34,981 bases of DNA from Anaerotignum propionicum (lineage in GTDB: Bacteria; Bacillota; Clostridia; Lachnospirales; Anaerotignaceae), in the NCBI RefSeq assembly GCF_024461735.1, contig NZ_JANGAD010000014.1:1-34981 (forward strand), written 5' to 3'. A model generated the notes under the pieces. It was not told the DNA's origin. It did no database searches and saw only the letters and a program-made list of their open reading frames with translations. Shown here piece by piece: positions 24,706 to 32,141 of the stretch (positions are counted from its first letter, which is position 1; each line of letters begins with the position of its first letter). The translations under genes were made by a program, and so were the position numbers.

Positions 24706-26061
24706 TTGGACTATAAGGATAAAAAAGTTTTGGTTTGCGGTATGGCAAAAAGCGGCATCTCTGCTGCCAAGCTTTTAAATACACTAGGGGCGAATGTTAC
24801 CCTTCAGGATATGAAAAAGAGAGAGGAAATAAAAGACTCTCGGCTCTTAGAGCAAGAAGGGATTTCCCTTTTTCTGGGGGAAAATCCTGATGAAATTGTT
24901 TTAAAGCAGGATTTCATTGTGCTAAGCCCGGGGATACCCTGTGATCTTCCTTTTATTCTTAAGGCAGAGGCTGGAGGGATTCCTGTCATTGGTGAGGTTG
25001 AATTGGCATACACCCTTACGCCCTGTCCTGTGACAGCAATTACAGGTACAAACGGAAAAACGACAACAACTACCCTTGTGGGTCAGATTATGCAGGTGGT
25101 AAAGCCGAATACGGCGGTAGTAGGGAATATTGGTGTTTCTTACAGTGGTGAGGTTTCGCGATTGACGAAAAATGATTGGGTAGTGGCAGAAATCAGTAGT
25201 TTCCAGATGGAAAAGGCTAAAACCTTTTCTCCCCATATCAGTGCAGTTTTGAATATTTCACCTGACCACTTAAATCGTCATAAAACTATGGAAAATTATA
25301 TTTCTATGAAGGAACGGATTTTTGAGAATCAGACGGAAGAAGATTTTTGCATCCTAAATTATAGTGATGAGGTTTGCCGAAAGATGGCGGCGAAAACTAA
25401 GGCCAGGGTATTTTTCTTCAGCAGTCAAGAGTCTTTAGATGAAGGGATTTACCTAGAAGGTGATATGATTTGTGTTCGTTGGGACGGCATACAAGAGAAT
25501 TTAATTTCAGTTCATGACCTGCAAATACTGGGTATTCATAATTATGAGAATGCCATGGCAGCGGCGGCAATGTCTATTGTTGCAGAAGTACCGTTGGCTA
25601 TCATCAGAGATGTTTTGAAAAATTTCTGCGGCGTTGCCCATAGAATTGAGTATGTTGCTACGGTGGATGGCGTAGATTATTATAATGACTCTAAAGGAAC
25701 CAATACGGACGCATCTATCCGTGCAGTGCTGGCAATGAGAAAGCCCATTGTTTTGATTGGCGGCGGCTATGACAAAGGTGTATCCTTTGATGAATGGACG
25801 AAGCTTTTTCCAGGCAGAGTGAAGCATCTTGTTTTAATTGGTGTTACGGCACAGCAAATCAAAGCATCTGCGGAGAAATTTGGGTTCACTGATATTTCTA
25901 TCTGTGAAACTTTTGAAGAGGCTGTTAATCTCTGCCGAGACTCATCTAGCGAAGGGGACTGTGTCTTGCTTTCTCCTGCATGTGCTAGCTGGGGCATGTT
26001 TGATAATTATGAGCAGCGGGGAGATATGTTTAAAGAGCAAGTAAAGGGATTTAGATCTTAG
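24706..26061 (+). CDS. murD: UDP-MurNAc-L-alanine--D-glutamate ligase
   Basis: A 451-residue Mur ligase that adds D-Glu to UDP-MurNAc-Ala. The TTG at 24706 was chosen: AGAGGG lies 8 bases upstream and the protein then starts MDYKDKKVLVCGMAKSGISA, the normal N-terminus and length; an upstream TTG at 24673 has no such site. Motifs are ITGTNGKTTTTTLVGQIM near 110, ISSFQMEKAKTF, NISPDHLNRHKTMENYISMK near 183, YNDSKGTNTDASIRAVLAM near 325 and LSPACASWGMFDNYEQRGDM near 421. It is followed not directly by ftsW but by a 390-base repeat-rich gap. Confidence 0.95.
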   Translation: MDYKDKKVLVCGMAKSGISAAKLLNTLGANVTLQDMKKREEIKDSRLLEQEGISLFLGENPDEIVLKQDFIVLSPGIPCDLPFILKAEAGGIPVIGEVELAYTLTPCPVTAITGTNGKTTTTTLVGQIMQVVKPNTAVVGNIGVSYSGEVSRLTKNDWVVAEISSFQMEKAKTFSPHISAVLNISPDHLNRHKTMENYISMKERIFENQTEEDFCILNYSDEVCRKMAAKTKARVFFFSSQESLDEGIYLEGDMICVRWDGIQENLISVHDLQILGIHNYENAMAAAAMSIVAEVPLAIIRDVLKNFCGVAHRIEYVATVDGVDYYNDSKGTNTDASIRAVLAMRKPIVLIGGGYDKGVSFDEWTKLFPGRVKHLVLIGVTAQQIKASAEKFGFTDISICETFEEAVNLCRDSSSEGDCVLLSPACASWGMFDNYEQRGDMFKEQVKGFRS

Positions 26062-26096
26062 GTGGCTACCCCTAAAACCCAACAAAGACTAAGACC

Positions 26097-26165
26097 TTAG
26101 GGACGCTGTCCCTAAAACCTAGCAAGGGCTTTGCCCTTGACCCAATATGGAAAACGTTGTTTTCC
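26097..26165. repeat. Three consecutive tight hairpins
   Basis: Three perfect inverted repeats with 3-base loops follow each other: TTAGGGAC/GTCCCTAA (26097-26115), CAAGGGC/GCCCTTG (26123-26139) and GGAAAAC/GTTTTCC (26149-26165). Runs of this kind are known as dispersed intergenic elements in Clostridia; whether other copies exist in this genome cannot be seen here. None has a proper T-run, so they are not clear terminators of murD. Confidence 0.75.
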
Positions 26166-26166
26166 A

Positions 26167-26402
26167 AGGAGAAGTAATGAATATTGAATGTGACGCACAG
26201 AAACCTTGTATTTGAAAAAGGGTCAAGGGGTCAAACTCCTTGTGGAGACTGAGGCAGAGCCTCAAGGTCTAAGACCTTTGTAATGTTTGAGGAGAAGTAA
26301 TGAATATTGAATGTAACTCACAGAAACCTTGTATTTGAAAAAGGGTCAAGGGGTTAAACTCCTTGTGGAGACTGAGACAGAGCCTCAAGGTCTAAGACCT
26401 TT
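26167..26402. repeat. Tandem 113-base direct repeat, two copies
   Basis: Copy A is 26167-26279 and copy B 26290-26402, with 10 bases between them (period 123). By eye they differ at about four positions. Both begin AGGAGAAGTAATGAATATTG. Each holds three small hairpins: CAAGGGG/CTCCTTG, TGAGGC/GCCTCA and AAGGTCT/AGACCTT. In copy B one base of the middle stem is changed. No convincing gene is present: the ATG after AGGAG opens only a few codons (MNIECDAQKPCI, then stop) in copy A. Confidence 0.85.
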
Positions 26403-26451
26403 CATATGGGCTCAAGGTTTTAACTAAAATCGGAAGAAACGGAGTGAGGAA

Positions 26452-27591
26452 ATGGGAAGAGGGTATAGCCAAAGGAAGGGTCCAACAGCAAAAAGAAAGC
26501 GAATTAAACCCGATTCCTTCGATTTCACGGTTTTGTTCGTGGCATTGACACTAATGCTATTTGGTGTTGTAATGATTTTTAGCGCTAGCTACTACACAAC
26601 CATGACCGGTGCTAAATATAATTATGATATGTTTTTTTTCTTAAAACGACAAAGTGTTTGGGTGGTTTTGGGTATTGTAGCAATGGTTTTTTGCATGAAT
26701 ATTCCGTATAATTTCTGGAAGCGCTTTGCCCTATTGGCTTATTGGGCTTCAAATGTTTTCTTGCTTCTGCTGCCCTTTATCGGGATTGAGGCCGGTGGTC
26801 AGAAACGCTGGCTTGGAGTAGGTATGTTGCAGTTTCAGCCATCAGAATTTACAAAATTGGCTTTAGTCCTTTATTTTTCCCAATACATTGTGAGTCATAG
26901 ACAGGATTTAGCCAATGTTAAAGGCTTTTTTAGGGCTCTAATGGTTTTGGCTTTGCCTGTAGGGTTGATTGCAATTTCAAACTTCTCTTCCGCTTTGTTG
27001 ATTATGTTGATGGGTTTGACCATGCTGTTCATTGGTAGTCCTAAAGTTTGGTACTTCGTTGCAGGTGCAGGTGCAATTATTCCGGCAGGTGTGCTTGCAG
27101 TTGTTTTATTCCCATATCGCCTAAGTCGAATTAGGATATGGTTAGACCCTTGGTCTGACCCCACAGGAAAAGGCTTTCAAACAATTCAGGGGCTTTACGC
27201 TGTTGCATCGGGTGGTATTTTTGGCCTTGGTTTGGGTCAAAGCAGACAGAAAACCTTCGTACCCGAGTCTCATAATGATATTATTTTTGCAATTATTTGT
27301 GAGGAATTGGGGATTATCGGGGCAGCTTTGGTCATTATTCTGTTCGCAGTTTTAATTTGGCGTGGTATTAAAATTGCCATGAATGCCAAAGATACATATG
27401 GAACATTGATGGCCACTGGCATTACATCAGTCATTGCATTTCAGGCAATTATCAATATCGGTGTTGTAACAAATACCATACCAAATACAGGGCAGCCTTT
27501 GCCCTTTATCAGCTATGGTGGTACATCACTATTATTTTTAACTATTATGATAGGTTTGCTTTTGAATATTTCAAGATATCAAAAGGACTAA
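26452..27591 (+). CDS. ftsW: SEDS peptidoglycan polymerase FtsW/SpoVE
   Basis: A 379-residue SEDS-family membrane glycosyltransferase with about ten membrane segments, which polymerises lipid II together with a class B PBP. A basic cytoplasmic N-terminus (residues 1-22) precedes the first segment (FTVLFVALTLMLFGVVMIFS). Signatures: GGQKRWLGVGMLQFQPSEF near 117, RIRIWLDPWSDPTGKGFQ near 225 (with the conserved Asp region), HNDIIFAIICEELGIIGA near 275 and NTGQPLPFISYGGTS near 347. In B. subtilis the SEDS gene after murD is spoVE (sporulation) and ftsW is elsewhere, so this may be SpoVE. GGAGTGAGG precedes the ATG. A terminator follows at once. Confidence 0.9.
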   Translation: MGRGYSQRKGPTAKRKRIKPDSFDFTVLFVALTLMLFGVVMIFSASYYTTMTGAKYNYDMFFFLKRQSVWVVLGIVAMVFCMNIPYNFWKRFALLAYWASNVFLLLLPFIGIEAGGQKRWLGVGMLQFQPSEFTKLALVLYFSQYIVSHRQDLANVKGFFRALMVLALPVGLIAISNFSSALLIMLMGLTMLFIGSPKVWYFVAGAGAIIPAGVLAVVLFPYRLSRIRIWLDPWSDPTGKGFQTIQGLYAVASGGIFGLGLGQSRQKTFVPESHNDIIFAIICEELGIIGAALVIILFAVLIWRGIKIAMNAKDTYGTLMATGITSVIAFQAIINIGVVTNTIPNTGQPLPFISYGGTSLLFLTIMIGLLLNISRYQKD

Positions 27592-27596
27592 AAAGA

Positions 27597-27634
27597 AAAC
27601 AGCACAGAATCCAAAAGGGATTGTGCTGTTTTTT
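27597..27634 (+). terminator. Terminator ending the dcw cluster
   Basis: AACAGCACA (27598-27606) pairs with TGTGCTGTT (27622-27630), with a bulged G and inner AATCC/GGATT pairs, followed by TTTT. It ends the cluster directly after ftsW. Confidence 0.9.
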
Positions 27635-27698
27635 GTTGAAATTAATTAAGATATTCTTGTCTGAAAACTTTTGTATCTATCCAGAAACATACGTAATA

Positions 27699-28523
27699 CT
27701 AAAGGCTGAAAATACCGCCCATGTTCAGTACTAAAAATGTGGCGTCGGAGCCTTGTTTTTCTCCAATATGTGAGAGTAGCTGAGGACCTGATGTATTCAA
27801 ACAGCTAGGGGGTAAATCTTTCATTGTTATTGTCTCCACCGCTAAAACTTCATCAACAAGCAGCCCCAATAAAGAGTTTTGCTTATCTCTTACAGTGACA
27901 CACATGGTTTTGGTGTTATCACGGAATATTTTTTTTGTTTCGTCCAAAAGCTTTACAACGATATCTTTATATGTATGTGCATCTTGCTTAAGCTGATCCC
28001 GCAGACATTGCTCTCTTTCACAATCATTGCAATGACGAGGGCAATCGAAAGCCAGATGAGCGGTTTCATGGAGTTTTTTATGTGGCTCATCAATTTTACT
28101 TAAGTGAAATGCAATGGCATGGTTATTGGTTTGATAGGAATCATACCACTTTCCAAATGCACATTTATGGGGATCAGTGGCCAATCGAAAGGTATCTTCC
28201 TCCAAAAGGCATCGCTCCATTTCCTTTACCCAAAGAATATGGTCATTTTTTCTATGCTCTAACATTTCGTCAAAAGCATCTTGCTCCTGTTCAAGAGTTT
28301 TCAAACCCAATGCCGGTCTTAAATCTATAATGGGAACTACGTTTCCCCTTGAATGAATGATGCCACGTTTTATAATATTACTATCTGGCAACACGCTGAC
28401 TGGTTCTTCTAATACAGAGATTGATTCAACATAAGAACTATCAATGGCATATAATTGTGATTCAAGTTTTAAGCTAAGCCATAGGTTCGTTTTATCTATA
28501 AATTCATCTTTTTGGTTCAGCAT
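27699..28523 (-). CDS. CheW-like protein with an inserted CZB zinc-binding domain
   Basis: A 274-residue protein in which the two halves of a CheW domain are separated. Residues 14-74 are the N-terminal half (LWLSLKLESQLYAIDSSYVE, then GIIHSRGNVVPIIDLRPALG), and 205-274 the C-terminal half (CVTVRDKQNSLLGLLVDEVL). Between them lies a chemoreceptor zinc-binding (CZB) domain: H95 in NDHILWV, C121 in the CAFGKWY motif, and H148 and H152 in EPHKKLH, the usual 3His/1Cys zinc set. After it come C161, C165, C168 and C173 in FDCPRHCNDCEREQC, a second possible metal site. CheW couples chemoreceptors to CheA, so zinc- or redox-sensitive signalling is inferred. AAGGAGTGA precedes the ATG. It is monocistronic as far as visible. 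Confidence 0.85.
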   Translation of the reverse strand: MLNQKDEFIDKTNLWLSLKLESQLYAIDSSYVESISVLEEPVSVLPDSNIIKRGIIHSRGNVVPIIDLRPALGLKTLEQEQDAFDEMLEHRKNDHILWVKEMERCLLEEDTFRLATDPHKCAFGKWYDSYQTNNHAIAFHLSKIDEPHKKLHETAHLAFDCPRHCNDCEREQCLRDQLKQDAHTYKDIVVKLLDETKKIFRDNTKTMCVTVRDKQNSLLGLLVDEVLAVETITMKDLPPSCLNTSGPQLLSHIGEKQGSDATFLVLNMGGIFSL

Positions 28524-28569
28524 GTAGGATCACTCCTTTCTGTGTATCTAAATGATATATATTATATTC

Positions 28570-28598
28570 ATCATACAACAAGTTTTACCATTTTTCAA
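28570..28598 (-). promoter_or_regulatory. Promoter for the CheW-CZB gene
   Basis: On the minus strand TTGAAA (complement 28593-28598) and TATGAT (complement 28570-28575) are 17 bases apart, about 45 bases before the start codon. Confidence 0.6.
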
Positions 28599-28725
28599 CT
28601 GTAATACACCTGAGAATAGTAGACTGTTATTTGTATACTGTTTTCGTTATGAGGGCGTTTAAAGTAAGAATACACCCTTCTCTGTGGATTAATTGTGATT
28701 TAACAGTAATTTGATAAAAAGATGC

Positions 28726-28754
28726 TTGACAAATTTAAAGGAATTGACTAAAAT
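28726..28754 (+). promoter_or_regulatory. Promoter for the valS T-box leader
   Basis: A perfect TTGACA (28726-28731) and TAAAAT (28749-28754) are 17 bases apart. The predicted start near 28761 is a few bases before Stem I of the T-box. Confidence 0.85.
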
Positions 28755-28761
28755 CTTGTGA

Positions 28762-29013
28762 TATAGAAACTGCAAAAGACAGTGAAAAAGAGGAGTATGT
28801 ATCGGATCATTGCCAGAGAGAAAGGGTCATCGGCTGTAAGCCCTTTTCAAAATAGGATACAGAAGGTAGCTTTTGAGTTGTTTTGCTGAAGGATTATTTC
28901 TGTGTAGGCAAAAACGGTTTACCCCGTTATCGGTTATTGAGTGTCTGCCCTTTGGGCAGAAATTAAGGTGGTACCGCGAGCTTTCGTCCTTTTTATGGAT
29001 GGAAGCTTTTTTT
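28762..29013 (+). promoter_or_regulatory. T-box riboswitch (valine, GTA specifier) upstream of valS
   Basis: Stem I closes by AACT-G-CAAAAG (28768-28778) with CTTTTGAGTT (28870-28879). Just before the closing strand is GTA (28866-28868), a valine codon, in the specifier position. The conserved T-box AAGGTGGTACCGCGAG is at 28965-28980; its TGGT (28969-28972) would pair with the ACCA end of an uncharged tRNA whose discriminator base is A. The terminator is GCTTTCGTCC (28980-28989) with GGATGGAAGC (28997-29006) and then seven T. Binding of uncharged tRNA-Val should favour the antiterminator and valS expression. Confidence 0.93.
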
Positions 29014-29313
29014 ATATTTTTATCTATGAAAATGCGCCTCTAAGTCCATGAAAAGTAGAAAAACATATGCAAGAATGAGGAACATTTTTATAAATCTTGT
29101 TATCAATAAAATGCAATGTCTAGATAAATAAGGAAGAATCATTTTATTTTTTGTTTAAATTGAAACCTTGTTTATAAAAGACCCAAGACATGGTTATAAC
29201 AAACAAAGATGAATCTTTGTAGTAGGGATTAAAATATTGTTTCTATAGGAAAAAACAAACTGCATTGTTTGATGAAAAGAAATATTTTAGGAAAAAATGA
29301 GGAGGAGAGTATT
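29014..29313 (+). other. Long leader between T-box terminator and valS
   Basis: This 300-base stretch has no gene that I can support. It contains a perfect hairpin ACAAAGAT/ATCTTTGT (29203-29220) with only GA between the arms and a bulged stem GTTTATAA/TTATAAC (29170-29200). Most T-box leaders run into the gene much sooner. Confidence 0.5.
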
Positions 29314-31944
29314 ATGAAGGAATTAGCTAAAAGTTATGATCCATCAATTGTTGAAGAAAAACTCTATGAAAGATGGATGGAAAAGAAATATTTTCACACA
29401 GAGGTTGATAAAAGTAAAAAGCCCTTCTGTATCGTTATGCCACCCCCGAACATAACAGGGCAGTTGCATATGGGTCATGCCTTGGATAATACCATGCAAG
29501 ACATCCTCATTCGTTGGAAAAGAATGGCAGGTTATAATGCATTATGGGTACCCGGTATTGATCATGCCAGTATTTCTACTGAATTAAAGGTTGTTCAAAA
29601 GATGGCTTCCGAAGGCTTGAGCAAGGATGATGTTGGTCGTGAAGGTTTCTTAGATCGTGCATGGGCATGGAAAGAGGAATATGGCGGCATTATTTTGAAC
29701 CAGCTGCGTAAATTAGGATGTTCTTGCGATTGGGACAGAGTTCGTTTTACCATGGATGAAGGCTGTTCTGATGCTGTTCTGGAAGTATTCTGCCGGTTAT
29801 ATGAAAAAGGCTATATCTATCGTGGTGAAAAAATTATTAACTGGTGCCCTGAGTGTCAGACCACAATTTCCGATGCTGAAGTAAATCATGTTGATTCAGC
29901 AGGACATTTTTATCATATTGATTACCCCATTGTAGGTTCTGATGAAAAACTGCGTTTGGCAACAACCAGACCTGAAACAATGCTGGGGGATACTGCTGTT
30001 GCTGTTCATCCTGAGGATGAAAGATACAAACACTTAATCGGAAAGAACTGTATTTTACCTTTGTTAAATAAAGAGATTCCTATTATTGCCGATGATTATG
30101 TTGACCGTGAATTTGGTACTGGTGTAGTAAAAATCACACCTGCCCATGACCCTAACGACTTTGAAGTTGGTATGAGACATGATCTCCCTCGTATCAGTGT
30201 TATGAATGATGATGGCACAATGAACGAATTGGCAGGGGAATATGCAGGTATGGATCGTTATGCATGCAGAGAAGCCATTGTGGCAAAGCTGAAGGATGAG
30301 GGCTATTTGGTTCGTATTGAGGACATTACCCATGCTGTAGGTTGTCATGAGCGCTGTAATGTTCCCATTGAACCAATGATTAAATTGCAGTGGTTCGTAA
30401 AAATGGATGAAATGGCAAAGCCTGCTATGGAAGTATATGAAAATCAGAAGCTGCGCTTTGTGCCAGACCGCTTTGGTAAGGTTTATATGCATTGGTTGGA
30501 AAATATACGTGACTGGTGCATTTCTCGTCAGCTTTGGTGGGGACACCGTATCCCTGCATATTATTGTGCAGACTGCGGACATATCACTGTTGACAAGCAT
30601 ACACCGGATAAATGTGAAAAATGCGGCTCTACAAATCTCAGACAGGATGAAGATACGTTGGATACATGGTTCAGCTCTGCTTTATGGCCTTTTTCAACCT
30701 TAGGCTGGCCTGAAAATACCGAAGAGATGAAACACTTCTATCCTACAAGCACTTTGGTTACAGGGTATGATATTATCTTCTTCTGGGTAGTAAGAATGGT
30801 ATTTAGCGGTATGGAACAGATTGGTGAGATTCCATTCCATGATGTATTGATTCATGGGCTGATTCGTGATGATCAAGGGCGTAAATTCTCCAAATCCTTG
30901 GGCAATGGCATCGATCCTCTTGAGGTTATTGCAAACTACGGTGCTGACCCTCTGCGTTTGATGCTCATTACTGGAAATGCACCTGGAAATGACATGCGCT
31001 TTTACTGGGAGAGACTGGATAACTGTAGAAACTTTAGCAATAAAATTTGGAATGCGACTCGTTTTGTAATGATGAATTTAGATGAAAAAGTGGAAACAAA
31101 GCTTCTCATGTTAACTTCTGCAGATAAATGGATTCTTTCAAAGGTAAATACTTTGGCAAAAGAAGTTGCAGATAACATGGAGCATTATGAATTGGCGTTG
31201 GCTGCTCAGAAGGTTTATGATTTCCTTTGGGATGAATATTGTGACTGGTATATCGAAATGGTTAAACCTCGTTTATACAATAAAGAGGATCATACCAGAG
31301 AAGCTGCCCTTTGGACACTGAAAACCGTCTTGATAAATGCCTTGAAGCTGTTGCATCCCTTTATGCCTTTCATCACCGAGGAGCTGTTTTTGCACATTCA
31401 GGATGCTGAAGAAAGTATCATGATTTCCGATTGGCCAGTATACAAAGAAGAGTGGAACTATAAAGAAAATGAAATGGAAATAGATACGATTAAAGAAGCA
31501 GTTCGCAATATCCGTAATATTCGAGGTGAAATGAACGTAGCTCCTTCCAAGAAGGTACAGGTATATGTTGTTACTGAAAATGAGGAAATCAGCCATATTT
31601 TTGAGCATGCAAAGGTATTCTTTAAAACTTTGGCATATGCCAGCGAGGTTATGGTTCAAAACACACGAGAAGGCATTGATGAAGATGCAGTTTCTGTGGT
31701 TATCTCCAATGCTACAATATATATGCCTTTGGCGGAATTGGTTGATATTTCCAAGGAAATAGAGCGTTTGGAAAAAGAGCGAGATAAAATGCTGGGTGAA
31801 ATTCAGCGTGTGGAAAAGAAGCTGGCAAATCAGGGTTTTGTAGCAAAAGCACCTAAGTCTTTGATTGATGAGGAAACGGCAAAAGGTGAAAAATACAAAG
31901 CAATGTTAGCTCAGATTGAAGAACGTTTGGCTCAGATGAAGTAA
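29314..31944 (+). CDS. valS: Valine--tRNA ligase
   Basis: An 876-residue class I aminoacyl-tRNA synthetase that charges tRNA-Val and edits mischarged threonine. The ATG at 29314 lies 6 bases after GGAGGAG and gives MKELAKSYDPSIVEEKLYER, the standard N-terminus; an in-frame ATG 15 codons earlier has no site. The HIGH motif is HMGH (52-55) in PPPNITGQLHMGHALD, and KMSKS is KFSKS (524-528). The editing domain contains TTRPETMLGDTAVAVHP and a GTGVVKITPAHDPNDFEVG block. Cys pairs CPEC and CADC/CEKC probably bind zinc. The C-terminal 65 residues form the coiled-coil arm (EIERLEKERDKMLGEIQRVE). The T-box upstream controls it. Confidence 0.97.
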   Translation: MKELAKSYDPSIVEEKLYERWMEKKYFHTEVDKSKKPFCIVMPPPNITGQLHMGHALDNTMQDILIRWKRMAGYNALWVPGIDHASISTELKVVQKMASEGLSKDDVGREGFLDRAWAWKEEYGGIILNQLRKLGCSCDWDRVRFTMDEGCSDAVLEVFCRLYEKGYIYRGEKIINWCPECQTTISDAEVNHVDSAGHFYHIDYPIVGSDEKLRLATTRPETMLGDTAVAVHPEDERYKHLIGKNCILPLLNKEIPIIADDYVDREFGTGVVKITPAHDPNDFEVGMRHDLPRISVMNDDGTMNELAGEYAGMDRYACREAIVAKLKDEGYLVRIEDITHAVGCHERCNVPIEPMIKLQWFVKMDEMAKPAMEVYENQKLRFVPDRFGKVYMHWLENIRDWCISRQLWWGHRIPAYYCADCGHITVDKHTPDKCEKCGSTNLRQDEDTLDTWFSSALWPFSTLGWPENTEEMKHFYPTSTLVTGYDIIFFWVVRMVFSGMEQIGEIPFHDVLIHGLIRDDQGRKFSKSLGNGIDPLEVIANYGADPLRLMLITGNAPGNDMRFYWERLDNCRNFSNKIWNATRFVMMNLDEKVETKLLMLTSADKWILSKVNTLAKEVADNMEHYELALAAQKVYDFLWDEYCDWYIEMVKPRLYNKEDHTREAALWTLKTVLINALKLLHPFMPFITEELFLHIQDAEESIMISDWPVYKEEWNYKENEMEIDTIKEAVRNIRNIRGEMNVAPSKKVQVYVVTENEEISHIFEHAKVFFKTLAYASEVMVQNTREGIDEDAVSVVISNATIYMPLAELVDISKEIERLEKERDKMLGEIQRVEKKLANQGFVAKAPKSLIDEETAKGEKYKAMLAQIEERLAQMK

Positions 31945-31975
31945 AATATCCGAAAATAGATAAGAAGCCGTTTGT

Positions 31976-32013
31976 AAAGGACTGGGTTTAGGAAGAACCC
32001 AGTCCTTTATTAT
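31976..32013 (+). terminator. Terminator after valS
   Basis: AAAGGACTGGGTT (31976-31988) and AACCCAGTCCTTT (31996-32008) form a perfect 13-bp stem around 7 bases, followed by ATTATT. Confidence 0.9.
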
Positions 32014-32094
32014 TGCAACAGAGATTGATAAACTTCTAAGCCGTCTTCCTTTAATCGATAAAGTTAGTAAATAAAAAATAATATATTTAAGTAT

Positions 32095-32121
32095 TTAAAA
32101 ACCCCCGGCGTTGGCCGGGGG
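32095..32121 (-). terminator. Terminator after the Cys-rich gene
   Basis: CCCCCGGC (32102-32109) and GCCGGGGG (32114-32121) form an 8-bp GC stem around GTTG; read on the minus strand it is followed by TTTTTAAA. It lies about 20 bases after the stop of the Cys-rich gene. Confidence 0.9.
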
Positions 32122-32141
32122 AATGATGTGGAGCTACATTT

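Noticed and set aside
26167..26402. Mini-CRISPR or transposon ends in the tandem repeat
   Set aside because: Only two long units of 113 bases with a 10-base gap are present; there are no short repeats with unique spacers and no transposase.
30064..30600. 178-codon ORF antisense to valS
   Set aside because: It lies wholly inside the conserved valS coding region and has low-complexity composition.
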